A stretch of 45,534 bases of DNA from Xenococcaceae cyanobacterium MO_167.B27 (GCA_030065935.1 JASJCP010000058.1:1-45534), one strand, 5' to 3'; counted from the first letter of the stretch, positions 34,122 to 44,725 are shown. Program-made: numbers and translations. The notes: a model not told the origin generated them from the letters alone.

Positions 34122-34682
34122 TTATTTGAGTTTTTGTCGGATAAAGTTAATCAATTGGCTAATTTGTTTTTTCATTTGATCCATATCTTGTTGCATTTTG
34201 GCGACTTTGGTTTTGAGAGCTTGGATTTCTGCTTCCATAGCAGAGGTATCCCCACTACTACCAGATGAAGCGGAAGAATCCTCATTATCCAGAATTTGAG
34301 GCTGTTTCTTAGCCTTCATCATCGCTTCTCGAATCGCCTCTACTAATTGTTCGCGATCAAAAGGCTTTTCTACAAAAGCAAAATATTCAAAAGGCTCAGT
34401 AAGTTTATCCGTTACTTCTTCTTTCCTCCCAGACATTAGTACTAGAGGAATCGATCTAAGTCGCTGCTGTTTTTGGATTTCTTGATATACTTCCCAACCA
34501 CTCATTTTAGGTAAAAGGAAATCTAGCATAATCAGATTCGGGTTTTCTTCTCTGATCAGCCTAAATCCTTCTAAACCATCTTTGGCTTCAATTACTTCAA
34601 AGTTACCCTCGGGTAACATATCTTTCACTCTCATTCTGATTACTTTGCTGTCGTCGATTACCAAAATCTTATGATTGGACAC
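34122..34682 (-). CDS. CheY-like response regulator with C-terminal coiled coil
   Basis: The 186-residue protein starts at GTG 34682, chosen because AAGGAG lies 6 nt upstream. Receiver domain (about 1-122): acidic pair in VIDDSK, phospho-acceptor Asp54 in LIMLDFLLP, LMSGR, and Lys in VEKPFD. A Ser-rich linker (about 135-148) follows, then a coiled coil (about 150-186: MEAEIQALKTKVAKMQQDMD). There is no DNA-binding domain, so output is by protein contact or oligomerisation. No histidine kinase gene is adjacent. Confidence 0.88.
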   Translation of the reverse strand: MSNHKILVIDDSKVIRMRVKDMLPEGNFEVIEAKDGLEGFRLIREENPNLIMLDFLLPKMSGWEVYQEIQKQQRLRSIPLVLMSGRKEEVTDKLTEPFEYFAFVEKPFDREQLVEAIREAMMKAKKQPQILDNEDSSASSGSSGDTSAMEAEIQALKTKVAKMQQDMDQMKKQISQLINFIRQKLK

Positions 34683-34880
34683 AATTAACTCCTTATTAAT
34701 TAACTCCTTTGAAGCAAATTCAGCCAGATTTATATACTCTTGTTTATCTACTTAGTTTATTTACACCTCCTAGAATTCCCTTTCTCACTGTCAAAATAAC
34801 AATAATAGAAGCTCGAAATCTCGTTGCTCCTTTTTTCTATCTGTCCTCGTCAATGTAAAACCTAATTTATTGCTCTTAAT

Positions 34881-35792
34881 ATGAATCTTATCCATTCTCA
34901 AAAATCTGCACAAGGTCAATGGCGTGATGAAATTCAGTCTCTTCCATCTTGGCTGAAAGGTTCTATCGGTAAAGCTAGCGAAATTTCTACAGTACAAAAA
35001 ATTATCAAGCAACGAAACATTCATACTATTTGCGAAGAAGGGAGATGTCCCAATCGTGGAGAATGTTACGCCAATAAAACTGCTACCTTTTTGTTGATGG
35101 GTCATATCTGTACTCGTGCTTGTGCATTCTGTAACGTGGATAAAGGCTATGCACCTACTGATTTAGACCCAGAAGAACCTGATAAAGTTGCTGAAGCGGT
35201 TAAATTATTAGGTTTGCGCTATGTAGTTCTTACTTCCGTCGCTCGGGATGATTTAATCGATGGTGGTGCAGGATGGTTTGTTAAAGTGATGGAAACCGTT
35301 AGACAAAGTAATCCTGATACTCAGATTGAGGTTTTAACTCCTGACTTTTGGAGTGGAAAGAAAGGGGAAGCAGCACAAAGGGAAAGGGTTGCTACAATAG
35401 TAGCTAGTAAACCAGCTTGCTATAACCACAATCTAGAAACTGTAAAGCGTTTGCAAGCACCAGTGAGAAGAGGTGCAAAATATGAACGCTCCCTTAATGT
35501 TCTGCGTCTGGTGAAAGAATTTGAGCCGACAATTCCTACTAAATCTGGCTTAATGTTGGGATTAGGAGAAACAGAAGCTGAAATTATTAAAACAATGGAA
35601 GATTTGAGAGCTATTGGCTGCGATCGCATTACCCTGGGTCAGTATATGCGTCCTTCTCTGGCTCACTTACCAGTACAAAAATATTGGACACCAGAAGAGT
35701 TTACCCGTCTTGGTAAAATTGCTGATTGTTTAGGATTTTCCCATGTTCGCTCTGCACCCTTAGTACGAAGCTCCTATCACGCAGGAGAGTAA
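34881..35792 (+). CDS. lipA: lipoyl synthase
   Basis: The 303-residue radical-SAM enzyme inserts two sulfurs into protein-bound octanoyl groups to make lipoate, the cofactor of pyruvate dehydrogenase and the glycine cleavage system. The auxiliary cluster ligands Cys51, Cys56 and Cys62 ([12 protein letters not shown]), the SAM cluster CTRACAFC (Cys77, Cys81, Cys84) and the C-terminal RSSYHAGE motif are all present. Normal length. Cyanobacteria often have two LipA paralogues; which one this is cannot be told here. Confidence 0.96.
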   Translation: MNLIHSQKSAQGQWRDEIQSLPSWLKGSIGKASEISTVQKIIKQRNIHTICEEGRCPNRGECYANKTATFLLMGHICTRACAFCNVDKGYAPTDLDPEEPDKVAEAVKLLGLRYVVLTSVARDDLIDGGAGWFVKVMETVRQSNPDTQIEVLTPDFWSGKKGEAAQRERVATIVASKPACYNHNLETVKRLQAPVRRGAKYERSLNVLRLVKEFEPTIPTKSGLMLGLGETEAEIIKTMEDLRAIGCDRITLGQYMRPSLAHLPVQKYWTPEEFTRLGKIADCLGFSHVRSAPLVRSSYHAGE

Positions 35793-36360
35793 GTAATAAG
35801 TGACATTTTCCCAAGGATGAAGGATGAAGTAGCAAGTAGTAAGTAGCAAGTTTTTCCATCAACCATCGCGAAGCGACGAGTTGGGTCTCATACTAAATCC
35901 GATTTACAAAAAATACTTATAATAAGATAAGAGAATGGAATGATAGTTAATGCCGAAAAAAGCCTATCTAGCCAAACATTTTAGTTGTTCTCAACTCAAA
36001 GAAAAGTCTCTAAAAAGTGTAGACCCAATAGAATCAAGACGATGGCATCTATTATGGAAAGTTTCCTTGGGATGGACAATCAATAAATAAACCATCAAGC
36101 AATCGCGCCTTAAAATTAAATTTTGTGGGAATAATATCATCCACTATCAATAATTTCGGTGGATTTTGCCCAAAATCAGTTATTTGGTACATAAGTATTA
36201 ATCGATTGGCGATCGCTGAATCTTTCACTACATGGGAATCACTACCAGCAGATCTTACAGAAAAATAAACTAAAAAAAAAGTTTCTGATTGGGTTTCAAC
36301 GGTAAACTGATACAAGAATTTATTTCCAGCTCTTCATTTATCCTTTCAGTCTTAAAAATA
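35793..36360. other. intergenic region with transposase debris
   Basis: Directly after lipA are short GAAGTAGCAAGTAGTAAGTAG-like repeats (about 35825-35855). An IS630-type helix-turn-helix fragment follows at 35950-36090. A minus-strand frame at 36052-36315 (LLIVDDIIPTKFNFKARLL) looks possibly coding but has no family I recognise. The GH13 gene starts at 36361. Confidence 0.5.
35950..36090 (+). pseudogene. IS630-like transposase N-terminal fragment
   Basis: It encodes MPKKAYLAKHFSCSQLKEKS and then ESRRWHLLWKVSLGWTI, the start of a cyanobacterial IS630/Tc1-type helix-turn-helix transposase, and then stops (46 residues). The DDE domain is absent. Confidence 0.6.
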
Positions 36361-38232
36361 ATGAGCCTAACCAGAATTCCCTATCTTCAAAAACCAGACT
36401 ATACTAAAACCCCTTGGCAGATTTCTGCAACAGCCAAAGAACAAATTTTGTCTCGACTCTCCTATCTTTACGATGAAACCCAGGCAAAAGAGTGGATGCC
36501 TGAACTTGAGCGGTTACTCAAACTACATCAGGCTTACAAGCCACCAGAACTAGTCGAATTGGAACAAGATTTTGCCCCAGAAAATCGTTTTACCGAACAA
36601 GATGTTATTTTAATTACCTATGGCGATCTCCTGGTGAGTCAGGATCGTTCTCCCCTGAAAACTCTCTCTGATTTTCTGAATTCCATTCCTGCCTTTAAAG
36701 AGATTATTAATACCCTCCATATCTTACCCTTCTTTCCCTATTCTTCTGATCGCGGTTTTTCGGTCATTGATTTTGAAGCGGTCGATCCCCAATTAGGTTC
36801 TTGGCAAGATATTCAGGTATTAGGGGAAAATTATCAACTGATGTTTGATGGAGTCTTTAATCATATTTCAGCCCAAAGCAAAGCTTTTCAAGAGATGCTT
36901 AGTGGCAACCCCCTCTACAAAGATGCCTTCACCGTATATCGTTCTCCCGAAGAACTTAGTCCCGAACAACGGCAAATTATTGTTCGTCCCCGTACCTCTG
37001 ACGTGCTAACTAAATTTGACTCTCTCAATGGTCCTGTCTGGGTTTGGACTACTTTTTCTCCCGACCAAATTGACCTCAACTTCCGTAATCCCCAAGTCCT
37101 ACTGGATGTCATTGAAACTCTTCTGGTCTATGTCCGTAATGGTGCCAATATTATTCGCTTGGACGCAGTAACCTATCTTTGGGAAGAACCAGGAACCCCC
37201 TGTGCTAGCTTGGAGCAAACCCATGAAGTAGTTAAATTATTTCGGGATGTTCTCAAGACTGTTGCTCCTAATGTTGCCCTAATTACTGAAACTAATGTGC
37301 CTCATGCAGAAAATATCTCTTACTTTGGAGATGGCTCTGATGAAGCCCAGATGGTCTATAATTTTGCTCTACCTCCCTTAGTTCTGCACGCTTTTTATCG
37401 AGAAGATGCTAGTTCCTTAACTCAATGGGCTAAGGATTTGGATTATCCTTCCCCTACCACTACCTTCTTCAATATGTTGGATACTCATGATGGAGTAGGA
37501 CTCCAAGGGGTGAAAAATATCTTACCCAAAGCAGAAATTAATTTTATTATCAATAAAGCTAGACAACATGGTGCATTTGTTTCTTATAAAACGGGAGCAG
37601 ATGGCACAGAAGAACCCTACGAAATCAATACTACTTGGTTTAGCGCACTCACCCTTGATAATGGGCAGGAAGACCTTGCCTTCCAAGTAAAACGCTATGT
37701 AGCTTCTCGCAGTATTGCTCTGGTATTGCGAGGTGTTCCAGGTATCTATTTTCATGGTCTAATTGGCACTCCCAACAATATTGGAGATGTCTTAAAAACT
37801 AAGACCAAACGGGATATTAACCGTAAAGTGCTTAACGCCGACGATTTACTAGAACATAGTCAAAACCCAAAATCTAGACTGCGTCTTATTGCTTATAATT
37901 TTGGTGAGCTGATCGCGATTCGCAGACAACATACTGCTTTTCATCCTATTGGGGAGCAGCGAATCTTAGGATTAGTTCCTGAAGTCTTTGCCCTATTACG
38001 CATTTCTCCCAATGGCGATCGCCATATTCTGACTCTGACTAATGTTACCCCCAGAACTTGCCAACTAGCAATACCTCTATCTTCGATAGGAGTAGAAGAA
38101 ACCCAATGGTACGATCTGGTTCGTCAAAGAGGCTGGATGGCACAAGACCAAACTTTGAACCTTACCTTACAACCCTATGATGTTGTTTGGCTCATACCAT
38201 TTGTGGAATTAGAACAGATTATTGAGTCTTGA
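36361..38232 (+). CDS. GH13 sugar phosphorylase (sucrose / glucosylglycerate phosphorylase type)
   Basis: The 623-residue protein starts at the ATG at 36361; an in-frame extension to 36289 has no homology. The (beta/alpha)8 barrel has catalytic Asp268 in IIRLDAVTYLW, Glu310 in LITETNVPH and Asp377 in DTHDGVG. The pattern PVWVWTTFSPDQIDLNFRNP marks GH13 subfamily 18, which uses phosphate to split sucrose, glucosylglycerate or glucosylglycerol to glucose-1-phosphate. Which substrate applies cannot be read from the sequence; in cyanobacteria compatible-solute turnover is plausible. Confidence 0.88.
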   Translation: MSLTRIPYLQKPDYTKTPWQISATAKEQILSRLSYLYDETQAKEWMPELERLLKLHQAYKPPELVELEQDFAPENRFTEQDVILITYGDLLVSQDRSPLKTLSDFLNSIPAFKEIINTLHILPFFPYSSDRGFSVIDFEAVDPQLGSWQDIQVLGENYQLMFDGVFNHISAQSKAFQEMLSGNPLYKDAFTVYRSPEELSPEQRQIIVRPRTSDVLTKFDSLNGPVWVWTTFSPDQIDLNFRNPQVLLDVIETLLVYVRNGANIIRLDAVTYLWEEPGTPCASLEQTHEVVKLFRDVLKTVAPNVALITETNVPHAENISYFGDGSDEAQMVYNFALPPLVLHAFYREDASSLTQWAKDLDYPSPTTTFFNMLDTHDGVGLQGVKNILPKAEINFIINKARQHGAFVSYKTGADGTEEPYEINTTWFSALTLDNGQEDLAFQVKRYVASRSIALVLRGVPGIYFHGLIGTPNNIGDVLKTKTKRDINRKVLNADDLLEHSQNPKSRLRLIAYNFGELIAIRRQHTAFHPIGEQRILGLVPEVFALLRISPNGDRHILTLTNVTPRTCQLAIPLSSIGVEETQWYDLVRQRGWMAQDQTLNLTLQPYDVVWLIPFVELEQIIES

Positions 38233-38376
38233 TAGTCATGGTGTTAGATCAAAGATTTCATCGCAGGATTATTAAATCAATCGCTCTTAATTGCTTGAAT
38301 CCCGCCAGATCACCTCTGCAAGATTTTTCTGAGGTCGTATGTGACGCGGACTGTGTAAATAATTTTGCCTAGATAC

Positions 38377-40038
38377 TTATAGGATATAGATAATTAAAGT
38401 TGCAGCAATGACTTTAACAATATAGGTAATGGCATAAGTGCCAGCATAACCAATGCCTGGAATCGAGTTTTTAGCATCCTGTACTAGCATTAGCATAGCA
38501 GGAGTGTTACTACCGCATCCAGCAACAGCACCAAGTAATAGTGCTTGATTCATTTTCAAAAAGCGATCGCCTATTACATAACCTATGGCTAAGGGCAAAG
38601 TGCCAATTGCGATCGCTGTAATAATGAGAACTGGACCAAAACTGGTCAGTGCTTCCACCACACTTGGTCCTCCCTTGATCCCCACATCTGCTAAAAACAG
38701 TAATATGCCTAACTGCTTGAAAACCCAAATGGCAGCAGGGGGTACTAACCCAAAACTGTGCTTTATAGAACGCATATAACCTATGAACAGACCCACCAGC
38801 AGCACCCCACTAGAAGTACCGAGACCAATAGTTATATTACCGATCTGAATACTGATTAGACCAAGAATAAAGCCAGCGGAAATCCCCAAGGCAAAAGTAA
38901 GTAAGTCGGTCGCATTAATATCCCGCTCCGCATAGCCAATCCGATCAATAATTTGGTCTAGGTGTGCCTTAGTTCCAGTTATTTTCAACAGGTCGCCCTG
39001 CATAACCCTTAGTTCGGGGTCAATCTTCAACGCTATACCAGAACGGGTGTATTGTCCTAGCTGACAAGCATAAGCATAACGTTCCAATTCCCGAAGCGAC
39101 TTACCAAAGATGTCAGGATTGGTAACAATTACTTCGCGAGTCAGCACTTCCTCTCCAAGCAAATCCCGATCAACTATTTCTGGTCCAATCATCTCCCTGA
39201 AATGAGCCTGAGCTAGTCTGTGACCACCCACAGATATCAGGTCATCTTTCTCCAGAGTAGTTTCTGGCTCGAAATCTAACAGCATTCCACCACGTTTAAT
39301 CTTGTCAATTTGGCAATGAGTGATATTGTGGAGTTCTTCCACGGACTTGCCCATAGCTTCCTCATTGACTAGGCGGTAAGCACGAAGACTTTGCGCCCAA
39401 AGTCCTTCTTCGCTACCATCTGAGAGGTTCATCCCAGACTCAGCCTTTTGGGCAGTTTGGGAAAGATCGAACTTGAGAAGTCGGGGAACTTGTCGCAGTA
39501 GCTGCATCGCAATTAGATAACTCACCAGATAGGTTATAGCGTAGGTCACATTAATGAACTGAACTACCTCCTCTCCCGATAACCCCTCTGGCAGGGGAAT
39601 TTTACCAGTATTTACTATATCTATTGCTGCACCGAGTCCTGGAGGGTTAACTCCTGCTCCAGTAAATAAACCAGCACCAACTCCCAAGTTGAAGTCAAAA
39701 ATTCTGCTGAAACCCACAGCCAGAGCCAGTCCCACCACTACAATTACCACAGTTAAGGTAATAAACTTGCCTAACTGGGGTAATGCTACTGCAAAAAATC
39801 CTGGTCCAGCTTCATAGGCTACAGCAAATAGAAAGATCAAGAAACTGAAAGCACCTAGCAAGGGCGGTAACTCGAAGCCAAAGTAACCAAATACTGTTCC
39901 TATCACTAGAATTCCAGCCTGAGCACCTAGTACGACTGAGCCTAGCTTAATTTTGCCTATCCAAAAAGCCAGAGCGATTAAGATAAATGCTAAAAGCTGG
40001 GGATTGTCCTTGACGATATCTAATATTTGGAGTGCCAT
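38377..40038 (-). CDS. AspT/YidE-type transporter with two RCK-C domains
   Basis: The 553-residue protein has two halves of about five membrane segments each (about 1-190 and 380-553), related to each other as in the AspT/YidE/YbjL duplication family (GAGLFTGAGVNPPGLGAAID in the first, GAVAGCGSNTPAMLML in the second). Between them are two RCK-C/TrkA-C domains (about 205-370: GGMLLDFEPETTLEKDDLIS and VMQGDLLKITG). Characterised AspT exchanges aspartate and alanine; RCK-C domains usually bind a small regulatory ligand. Substrate here unknown. Confidence 0.9.
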   Translation of the reverse strand: MALQILDIVKDNPQLLAFILIALAFWIGKIKLGSVVLGAQAGILVIGTVFGYFGFELPPLLGAFSFLIFLFAVAYEAGPGFFAVALPQLGKFITLTVVIVVVGLALAVGFSRIFDFNLGVGAGLFTGAGVNPPGLGAAIDIVNTGKIPLPEGLSGEEVVQFINVTYAITYLVSYLIAMQLLRQVPRLLKFDLSQTAQKAESGMNLSDGSEEGLWAQSLRAYRLVNEEAMGKSVEELHNITHCQIDKIKRGGMLLDFEPETTLEKDDLISVGGHRLAQAHFREMIGPEIVDRDLLGEEVLTREVIVTNPDIFGKSLRELERYAYACQLGQYTRSGIALKIDPELRVMQGDLLKITGTKAHLDQIIDRIGYAERDINATDLLTFALGISAGFILGLISIQIGNITIGLGTSSGVLLVGLFIGYMRSIKHSFGLVPPAAIWVFKQLGILLFLADVGIKGGPSVVEALTSFGPVLIITAIAIGTLPLAIGYVIGDRFLKMNQALLLGAVAGCGSNTPAMLMLVQDAKNSIPGIGYAGTYAITYIVKVIAATLIIYIL

Positions 40039-40112
40039 ACTATATACTTTAGTTGTCTATTTTTTTTAGATTTTTTAGCGATCTCGTTACGGCAAATAAT
40101 CTGCCCTGTTAT

Positions 40113-42059
40113 TTATCTCGTACTACAAGGTCGATCTTGCCAATTCTTGTTATAGGGATATCCAAATTGGCTAGCTATGTAGCGTTCAACTTGCTCCTCT
40201 AAAGCACAAAATCCATCTAATCCATTGAAAGGATCGACTTGGAAACGTTCAGTTTCATTAATTGGATAGAGAAGAGCTAATCCCATAGATGTTGGCGTGA
40301 TAAAGGAGTTGGTTAACAAGATACTTTCATGGAGAACATTTTTAGGAGCTTTCTTCCAACTAAACAGTTGACCAAATCCAGGAATAGCACTAAAGATACC
40401 TCTCCATACCTGACCGATAATAGGCACATAACCCCGCCCTCCTTCTAAGGTACTTTGGTTAGAAAAGGTTGAAAGAGCAAATAAATCAACTGCATCAGTG
40501 TAGACAGATGTTGTCACTGTTTGTTGACCAATACGGGATAACGGCGGAACTCCCTCGCTTGTCGTACCAGTAGCCGTCGGATCGACTATAGTTAAATCAA
40601 TTTTTAGTTCAGCCGAGTTCATATTGCGCAATACATTGGGAGTGAATTTCAATGTAACTCCAGTGCTCAACTCACGGAATTTGGCTTCCTGCTCCGCAAA
40701 AGCAGCGAGTAAACCGATAACCCGAGATATGGGGATACCGCCCGCAGTTAATTCTGTGGCTTCTGTTGCTCCTGCTAAAGTTTCCGTGGGAATAAATGAG
40801 TTGATTTGTTGACTGAGGTTTTCTGCGTTAGTGAGCAATTCTGAGAGTTTTAGGGGCGGAGTAACGTCGAAAGCACTGACTGAACTGGCTCTAACCGTTG
40901 TTTCAATTCCATTTAGACTGGCGATAGTTGTTCTGCCTACTTGTGCATAGTCCACATCCCCGAAACGACTTACTATTTCTTGGATCTTATCCAAAGTTGT
41001 TCCCACAAAAAAATCTTCTATATCTTTGTTTAAGGCATTAGTGGTATCTTGTAAGCGATCGTTGAGTGCATTGGCTGTTTGTTGAAGTTTGTAGGGACTA
41101 AACTGACTGGGATTAGCAACAAAGTTACCATATTGTAGAGCAAACTCCAGTAGTACCTTGCGATTGATCTTGACATAGTTTTCTGTAGTACCAGGACTGA
41201 TCTCAACCCAGTTCCATGCTTCACATTTTTGCTGCTTTTTAATATCTTGATACTTGGCGCATTTCGGTTGCAAACCCCGAGAACGGAAAAACCTATCGAA
41301 TGGTGGTCTACCTTTTTCCTTCATCCCAGCTAGATATTTTTCATAGCGGGGATCTTGGTTCATAAACTCTATCAGATTTGAGTATAGAGCTTGGTTAAAT
41401 TTTAAAGAGTCTTCTGCTGTGCCTATGGCATTACCACTTAAGATAATATCTATTAGAGATAAGGGGCGATTCGTGTTGAGAAATGAGTCATATCCTAAAC
41501 TATTAATAAGGCTCTGAAATTCAAGATCGACCGCAATCTCTAAGCTATCTTCTTTGGGTATATTGCGTAAATATTGTTTTAGTACAGTAAATGTGTCTTG
41601 CAATAACTGTTGGGTGAGATTGATTTCTTCTCTGATATGAGACATTACTTGAGCTAAATCTTCAGGATCGTCGCTGGAGATTTGAATCCCCCACATCTGC
41701 ATATCAATTCCAGGTAGGGGCAGATCGATCGACGCAATAACTTGGTAGGCTTTTTGAATTAAATCTGGTTGACCACTAAGTATGATTGAATCTTCAGAAT
41801 AATTCGCGATCACAAGACATTTTAATGAGGGAATGGCTCTTAGTATATTTACTATGTTCGTTGCTTGACGATAATAAAATAATTGAATCCTTTGAGATAC
41901 TAGATTAGGGTTCGGTAGACATTCAGAAGAGGAAATTTTTGGCGTAATTATTGATTCGTTGGCAATTATAGTTGGTTCTTGAGCTTCCAAGCCATTTCCC
42001 CATAAGGTGATTGTGTTTAGACTTACTAAAAAAGTGATAATAGGATAACGAATATTCAC
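40113..42059 (-). CDS. exported protein with secretin-like features
   Basis: The 648-residue protein starts at GTG 42059 with AGGAG 6 nt upstream. It has a signal peptide (about 1-26, ending GLEAQ). Residues about 45-125 look like a secretin N-type domain (IQLFYYRQATNIVNILRAIP, LVIANYSEDSIILSGQPDLI). A long helical insert follows (about 130-430). Residues about 455-590 recall the secretin core: GVTLKFTPNVL, a TSVYTDAVDLFAL stretch, a Gly-rich GGRGYVPIIGQVW and IPGFGQLFSWKK. Secretins form outer-membrane gates of type II/IV pilus systems, but this protein is not a standard PilQ or GspD, and no pilus or type II genes adjoin. Assignment is from motif resemblance only. Confidence 0.6.
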   Translation of the reverse strand: MNIRYPIITFLVSLNTITLWGNGLEAQEPTIIANESIITPKISSSECLPNPNLVSQRIQLFYYRQATNIVNILRAIPSLKCLVIANYSEDSIILSGQPDLIQKAYQVIASIDLPLPGIDMQMWGIQISSDDPEDLAQVMSHIREEINLTQQLLQDTFTVLKQYLRNIPKEDSLEIAVDLEFQSLINSLGYDSFLNTNRPLSLIDIILSGNAIGTAEDSLKFNQALYSNLIEFMNQDPRYEKYLAGMKEKGRPPFDRFFRSRGLQPKCAKYQDIKKQQKCEAWNWVEISPGTTENYVKINRKVLLEFALQYGNFVANPSQFSPYKLQQTANALNDRLQDTTNALNKDIEDFFVGTTLDKIQEIVSRFGDVDYAQVGRTTIASLNGIETTVRASSVSAFDVTPPLKLSELLTNAENLSQQINSFIPTETLAGATEATELTAGGIPISRVIGLLAAFAEQEAKFRELSTGVTLKFTPNVLRNMNSAELKIDLTIVDPTATGTTSEGVPPLSRIGQQTVTTSVYTDAVDLFALSTFSNQSTLEGGRGYVPIIGQVWRGIFSAIPGFGQLFSWKKAPKNVLHESILLTNSFITPTSMGLALLYPINETERFQVDPFNGLDGFCALEEQVERYIASQFGYPYNKNWQDRPCSTR

Positions 42060-42599
42060 CCTTAACTCCTCTTCCCTTAAAATTTTAATTAATGATAACC
42101 CAACAGGTTCACTATCCTTTTTTCGATTTTAGCGATCGCTTATTAGCCTGAAAAAATATTTATTAGTTTTACACAGCCAGTTCGGTAGAAGCAAAGTTTT
42201 GGAACAAGAAAAAGACAGTTTATTACTAACAATTTTCCACAAAAAAGTTATGGCTAATTAGTTAGCGATTGCTCTTAAAATACATACTTTTGGTTTTGTG
42301 TCAATGCGAAACTCCTAACCCTTTTTCCCGACTCTACCTTGGTCTCTTATTACTTTTGAGAATTCGTATAACTTCCACCTAGATGAGCCTGGCTGTCCCA
42401 GAATGTGATGAGAGAGGAAAAGAAAAAAATTGAGATGTGTTCATAGCTTATAAAGCTAGTTTAGGCTTTGTTTGGGCGTAATTTTTGTTTAAGTCTCGTT
42501 AGTACAAAAATCTTATATGGACTAGCCTAAAAATTAGATTGCTACTGGAAAAAAGAAGGATTAAACTTAAACTATTGACCATTATTTAATTGGCTTCTT
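42060..42599. other. AT-rich intergenic region
   Basis: Upstream side of the secretin-like gene; a HIP1 site lies near 42132. I see no ORF, RNA gene or convincing repeat in this 540-bp stretch. Confidence 0.5.
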
Positions 42600-42830
42600 C
42601 TATTTATTTTTCAAGTAGTCCCAAAACTCTATTAATTGGTTATACGTTAAATATAGTCTTGATTTCACCCCATAGGTATCAATTAAGTGTTGTCTTCCTT
42701 TTTGCTTGTCCCAACCCAATCGCTTCATTTCCCTATCAATATCATCCATTACTTGCTCCCATTCTATTTGGGTAGGTTGGCTAGCTTTCTCCTCTGTTAA
42801 ATTAGCTAATTCTGTTTCACCATCATTAGA
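42600..42830 (-). pseudogene. C-terminal fragment of a hypothetical protein, cut by an IS
   Basis: The minus-strand frame encodes TQIEWEQVMDDIDREMKRLG then WDKQKGRQHLIDTYGVKSRL and YNQLIEFWDYLKNK before a TAG at 42602-42600. RQHLxxTYGxxSRxxLTxxQLIEFxxYL is a C-terminal module I associate with several cyanobacterial proteins of unknown function. Upstream the frame stops making sense at about 42830, where AGACCTCTTGCAAAAGT, typical of an IS end, begins. The N-terminal part is not in the window. Confidence 0.6.
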
Positions 42831-43252
42831 CCTCTTGCAAAAGTATCGAGGGAGATATAATAAGCAGAAATACTGACAAAGTCATCGATGAAATACGAAG
42901 AGGCCCTGTTTCTTGCTCCAAAAGAATTTAAGGGATTATCTGGTGTATATCCAGAAACTTTCAACATTTCTGGGTAGAAATAGTTAAAAAACATCATTTG
43001 AATAAAAAAGTTTCTGGCAGACCAAGTAAACTATCTTTTGAAAACCAGATATTAATGACTCTAGAATATCTGCGAGAATATGGGACTTATTTTCATATCG
43101 GTAAGACTTGGGGTGTATAGGAGTCAACCGCTTTTAGAATTATTCAAAAAACTGAAAATATTTTGATTAAATCTCGTAGGTTTAAGTTACCAGGAAAAAA
43201 GAAATTACTAGAAGCGCGATCGCTTTTTATCTTTATTTCTTCAGAACTATAA
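42826..43252 (+). pseudogene. IS5-like transposase orfA remnant
   Basis: The left end AGACCTCTTGCAAAAGT at about 42830 resembles inverted repeats of cyanobacterial IS5-group elements. From ATG 42888: MKYEEALFLAPKEFKGLSGV, then, after stop and frame disruptions, VEIVKKHHLNKKVSGRPSKL, LEYLREYGTYFHIGKTWGV, a stop, and ESTAFRIIQKTENILIKSRR. This is the DNA-binding first half of a transposase; the DDE half and right inverted repeat are absent. Inactive. Confidence 0.75.
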
Positions 43253-43387
43253 ATTAGGCTTAATTTCTGAATATTTTATTATTAAAACTGATATTAAACC
43301 CTACTTGCTAACATAAAAAATTATCTTTTAACCAAGCTTATTCTTGTCAATTTTTTTCGCTTACTTTTTCAGCAAACCCTAGTTAAG

Positions 43388-44725
43388 CTAATGCCGTACC
43401 ATCAGTAACAGAGGTACTCCCGAACCCAAGACCACTACTCCCACTAAGGCTCCGATGCCAGTGTAAGTTAAACTCGCTTGCAGCATATAAACGCAGGTAG
43501 CACAGAAAAGTAAGGGTGTAAGTGGATAGAGAGGAACGCAAAATGCTCGTGATACTTCTGGCTCATTGGTGCGGAGTACAAACAGCGACAGAGTTGTTAA
43601 CAACAAAAAGAACCAAAAAACTGGTGCAGTATATTCCACCATCGTGGCAAAACCACTGCGCGTCAGAGTACCCAATAGAATCAAGGCTAAAGCAATAGTC
43701 CCTTGCAGGATTAAAGCATTGAGCGGTGTCTGGGTGCGTTCGTCCCAGCGTCCCAGCCAGCCAAGCAGCTTCCAGTCTTGTCCCAAGGCATAATTGGTAC
43801 GCGCACCAGTAAAGATTGTTCCCTGAATTGCCCCCAGTGCCGAAACAGCAATCAGCAGGCTAATAAACTGCGCTCCTGCCTCCCCCACAAATCGACGCAT
43901 CAAATCTGCTGCTACTACCTCAGAATTGGCGAGAGCGCTCAACCCCAAACCTTTGAGATAAGCAAAATTCACTAGCCAAAAGACTACAACGCTCGCGCAG
44001 AGACTGCCTACTAATACTCTAACCATATTCTTCTGCACGTCTTGAATTTCTGCGGAAAGATAAGCAGCTTCGCTCCAACCGCCGTAACTAAGCAACACGA
44101 AAATCATTGCCTCACCATAAGAACCTTCGGTATTAGAGGTAGAAGATACTACAGGAGCAGAGGATGAAGTTAAAGCCAATCCTAGGCAGAAAATGAATAA
44201 TAAAGCCAACAGTTTGGCTGCTGTCAACCAATTCTGAAGCCATTTACTTAGCTGGATGCCGAGTGCATTAATCCCAGTCAAGATAATAACCGCCAAACCT
44301 GCATAAATCGAATTAGCACCCTCACCCAGTGCCAGGGAAAGCCTTACCCCCAGTGGAACTAACTGCCCCAGATAATCTCCAAACACAAAAGCTAACAGCG
44401 CCAGCGAACCTGTTTGCATTACACTTAAACGCGCCCAAGCAAATAGTAAAGCTATCTCTTTGCCAAAAGAGCGTGTCAGATAGTGATATTCTCCGCCTGG
44501 GTGGGGGTAGGCAGTTGCTAGCTCCCCATAGCATAAAGCTCCCATCAAAGAAATTAGACCACCCAAGAGCCAAATTAGCAGAAAACTTGTCTCGCTACTT
44601 ACATTAGCAGCGACTAGAGCAGGAGTTTTAAAGATACCTACTCCTACCACAACACCGATAATAATTGCTCCTGCATCGATTACATTAAGGGTGGTTTGGG
44701 GTTGAGGATTTGGATTATCTGTCAA
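43388..44725 (-). CDS. APC-family amino acid permease
   Basis: The 445-residue protein has 12 predicted membrane segments. The first holds the APC substrate-binding turn GVVVGVGIFKTP; the conserved YPHPGGEYHYLTRSFG follows, and segment 6 has MIFVLLSYGGWSEAAYLSAE. It is of the LAT/serine-threonine-exchanger-like branch of amino acid transporters. The only start fitting the N-terminus MTDNPNPQ is a TTG at 44725 with no strong ribosome site, suggesting weak or regulated translation. Substrate unknown. The flanks are IS debris on one side and a non-coding region with an omega-RNA-like leader on the other. Confidence 0.9.
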   Translation of the reverse strand: MTDNPNPQPQTTLNVIDAGAIIIGVVVGVGIFKTPALVAANVSSETSFLLIWLLGGLISLMGALCYGELATAYPHPGGEYHYLTRSFGKEIALLFAWARLSVMQTGSLALLAFVFGDYLGQLVPLGVRLSLALGEGANSIYAGLAVIILTGINALGIQLSKWLQNWLTAAKLLALLFIFCLGLALTSSSAPVVSSTSNTEGSYGEAMIFVLLSYGGWSEAAYLSAEIQDVQKNMVRVLVGSLCASVVVFWLVNFAYLKGLGLSALANSEVVAADLMRRFVGEAGAQFISLLIAVSALGAIQGTIFTGARTNYALGQDWKLLGWLGRWDERTQTPLNALILQGTIALALILLGTLTRSGFATMVEYTAPVFWFFLLLTTLSLFVLRTNEPEVSRAFCVPLYPLTPLLFCATCVYMLQASLTYTGIGALVGVVVLGSGVPLLLMVRH

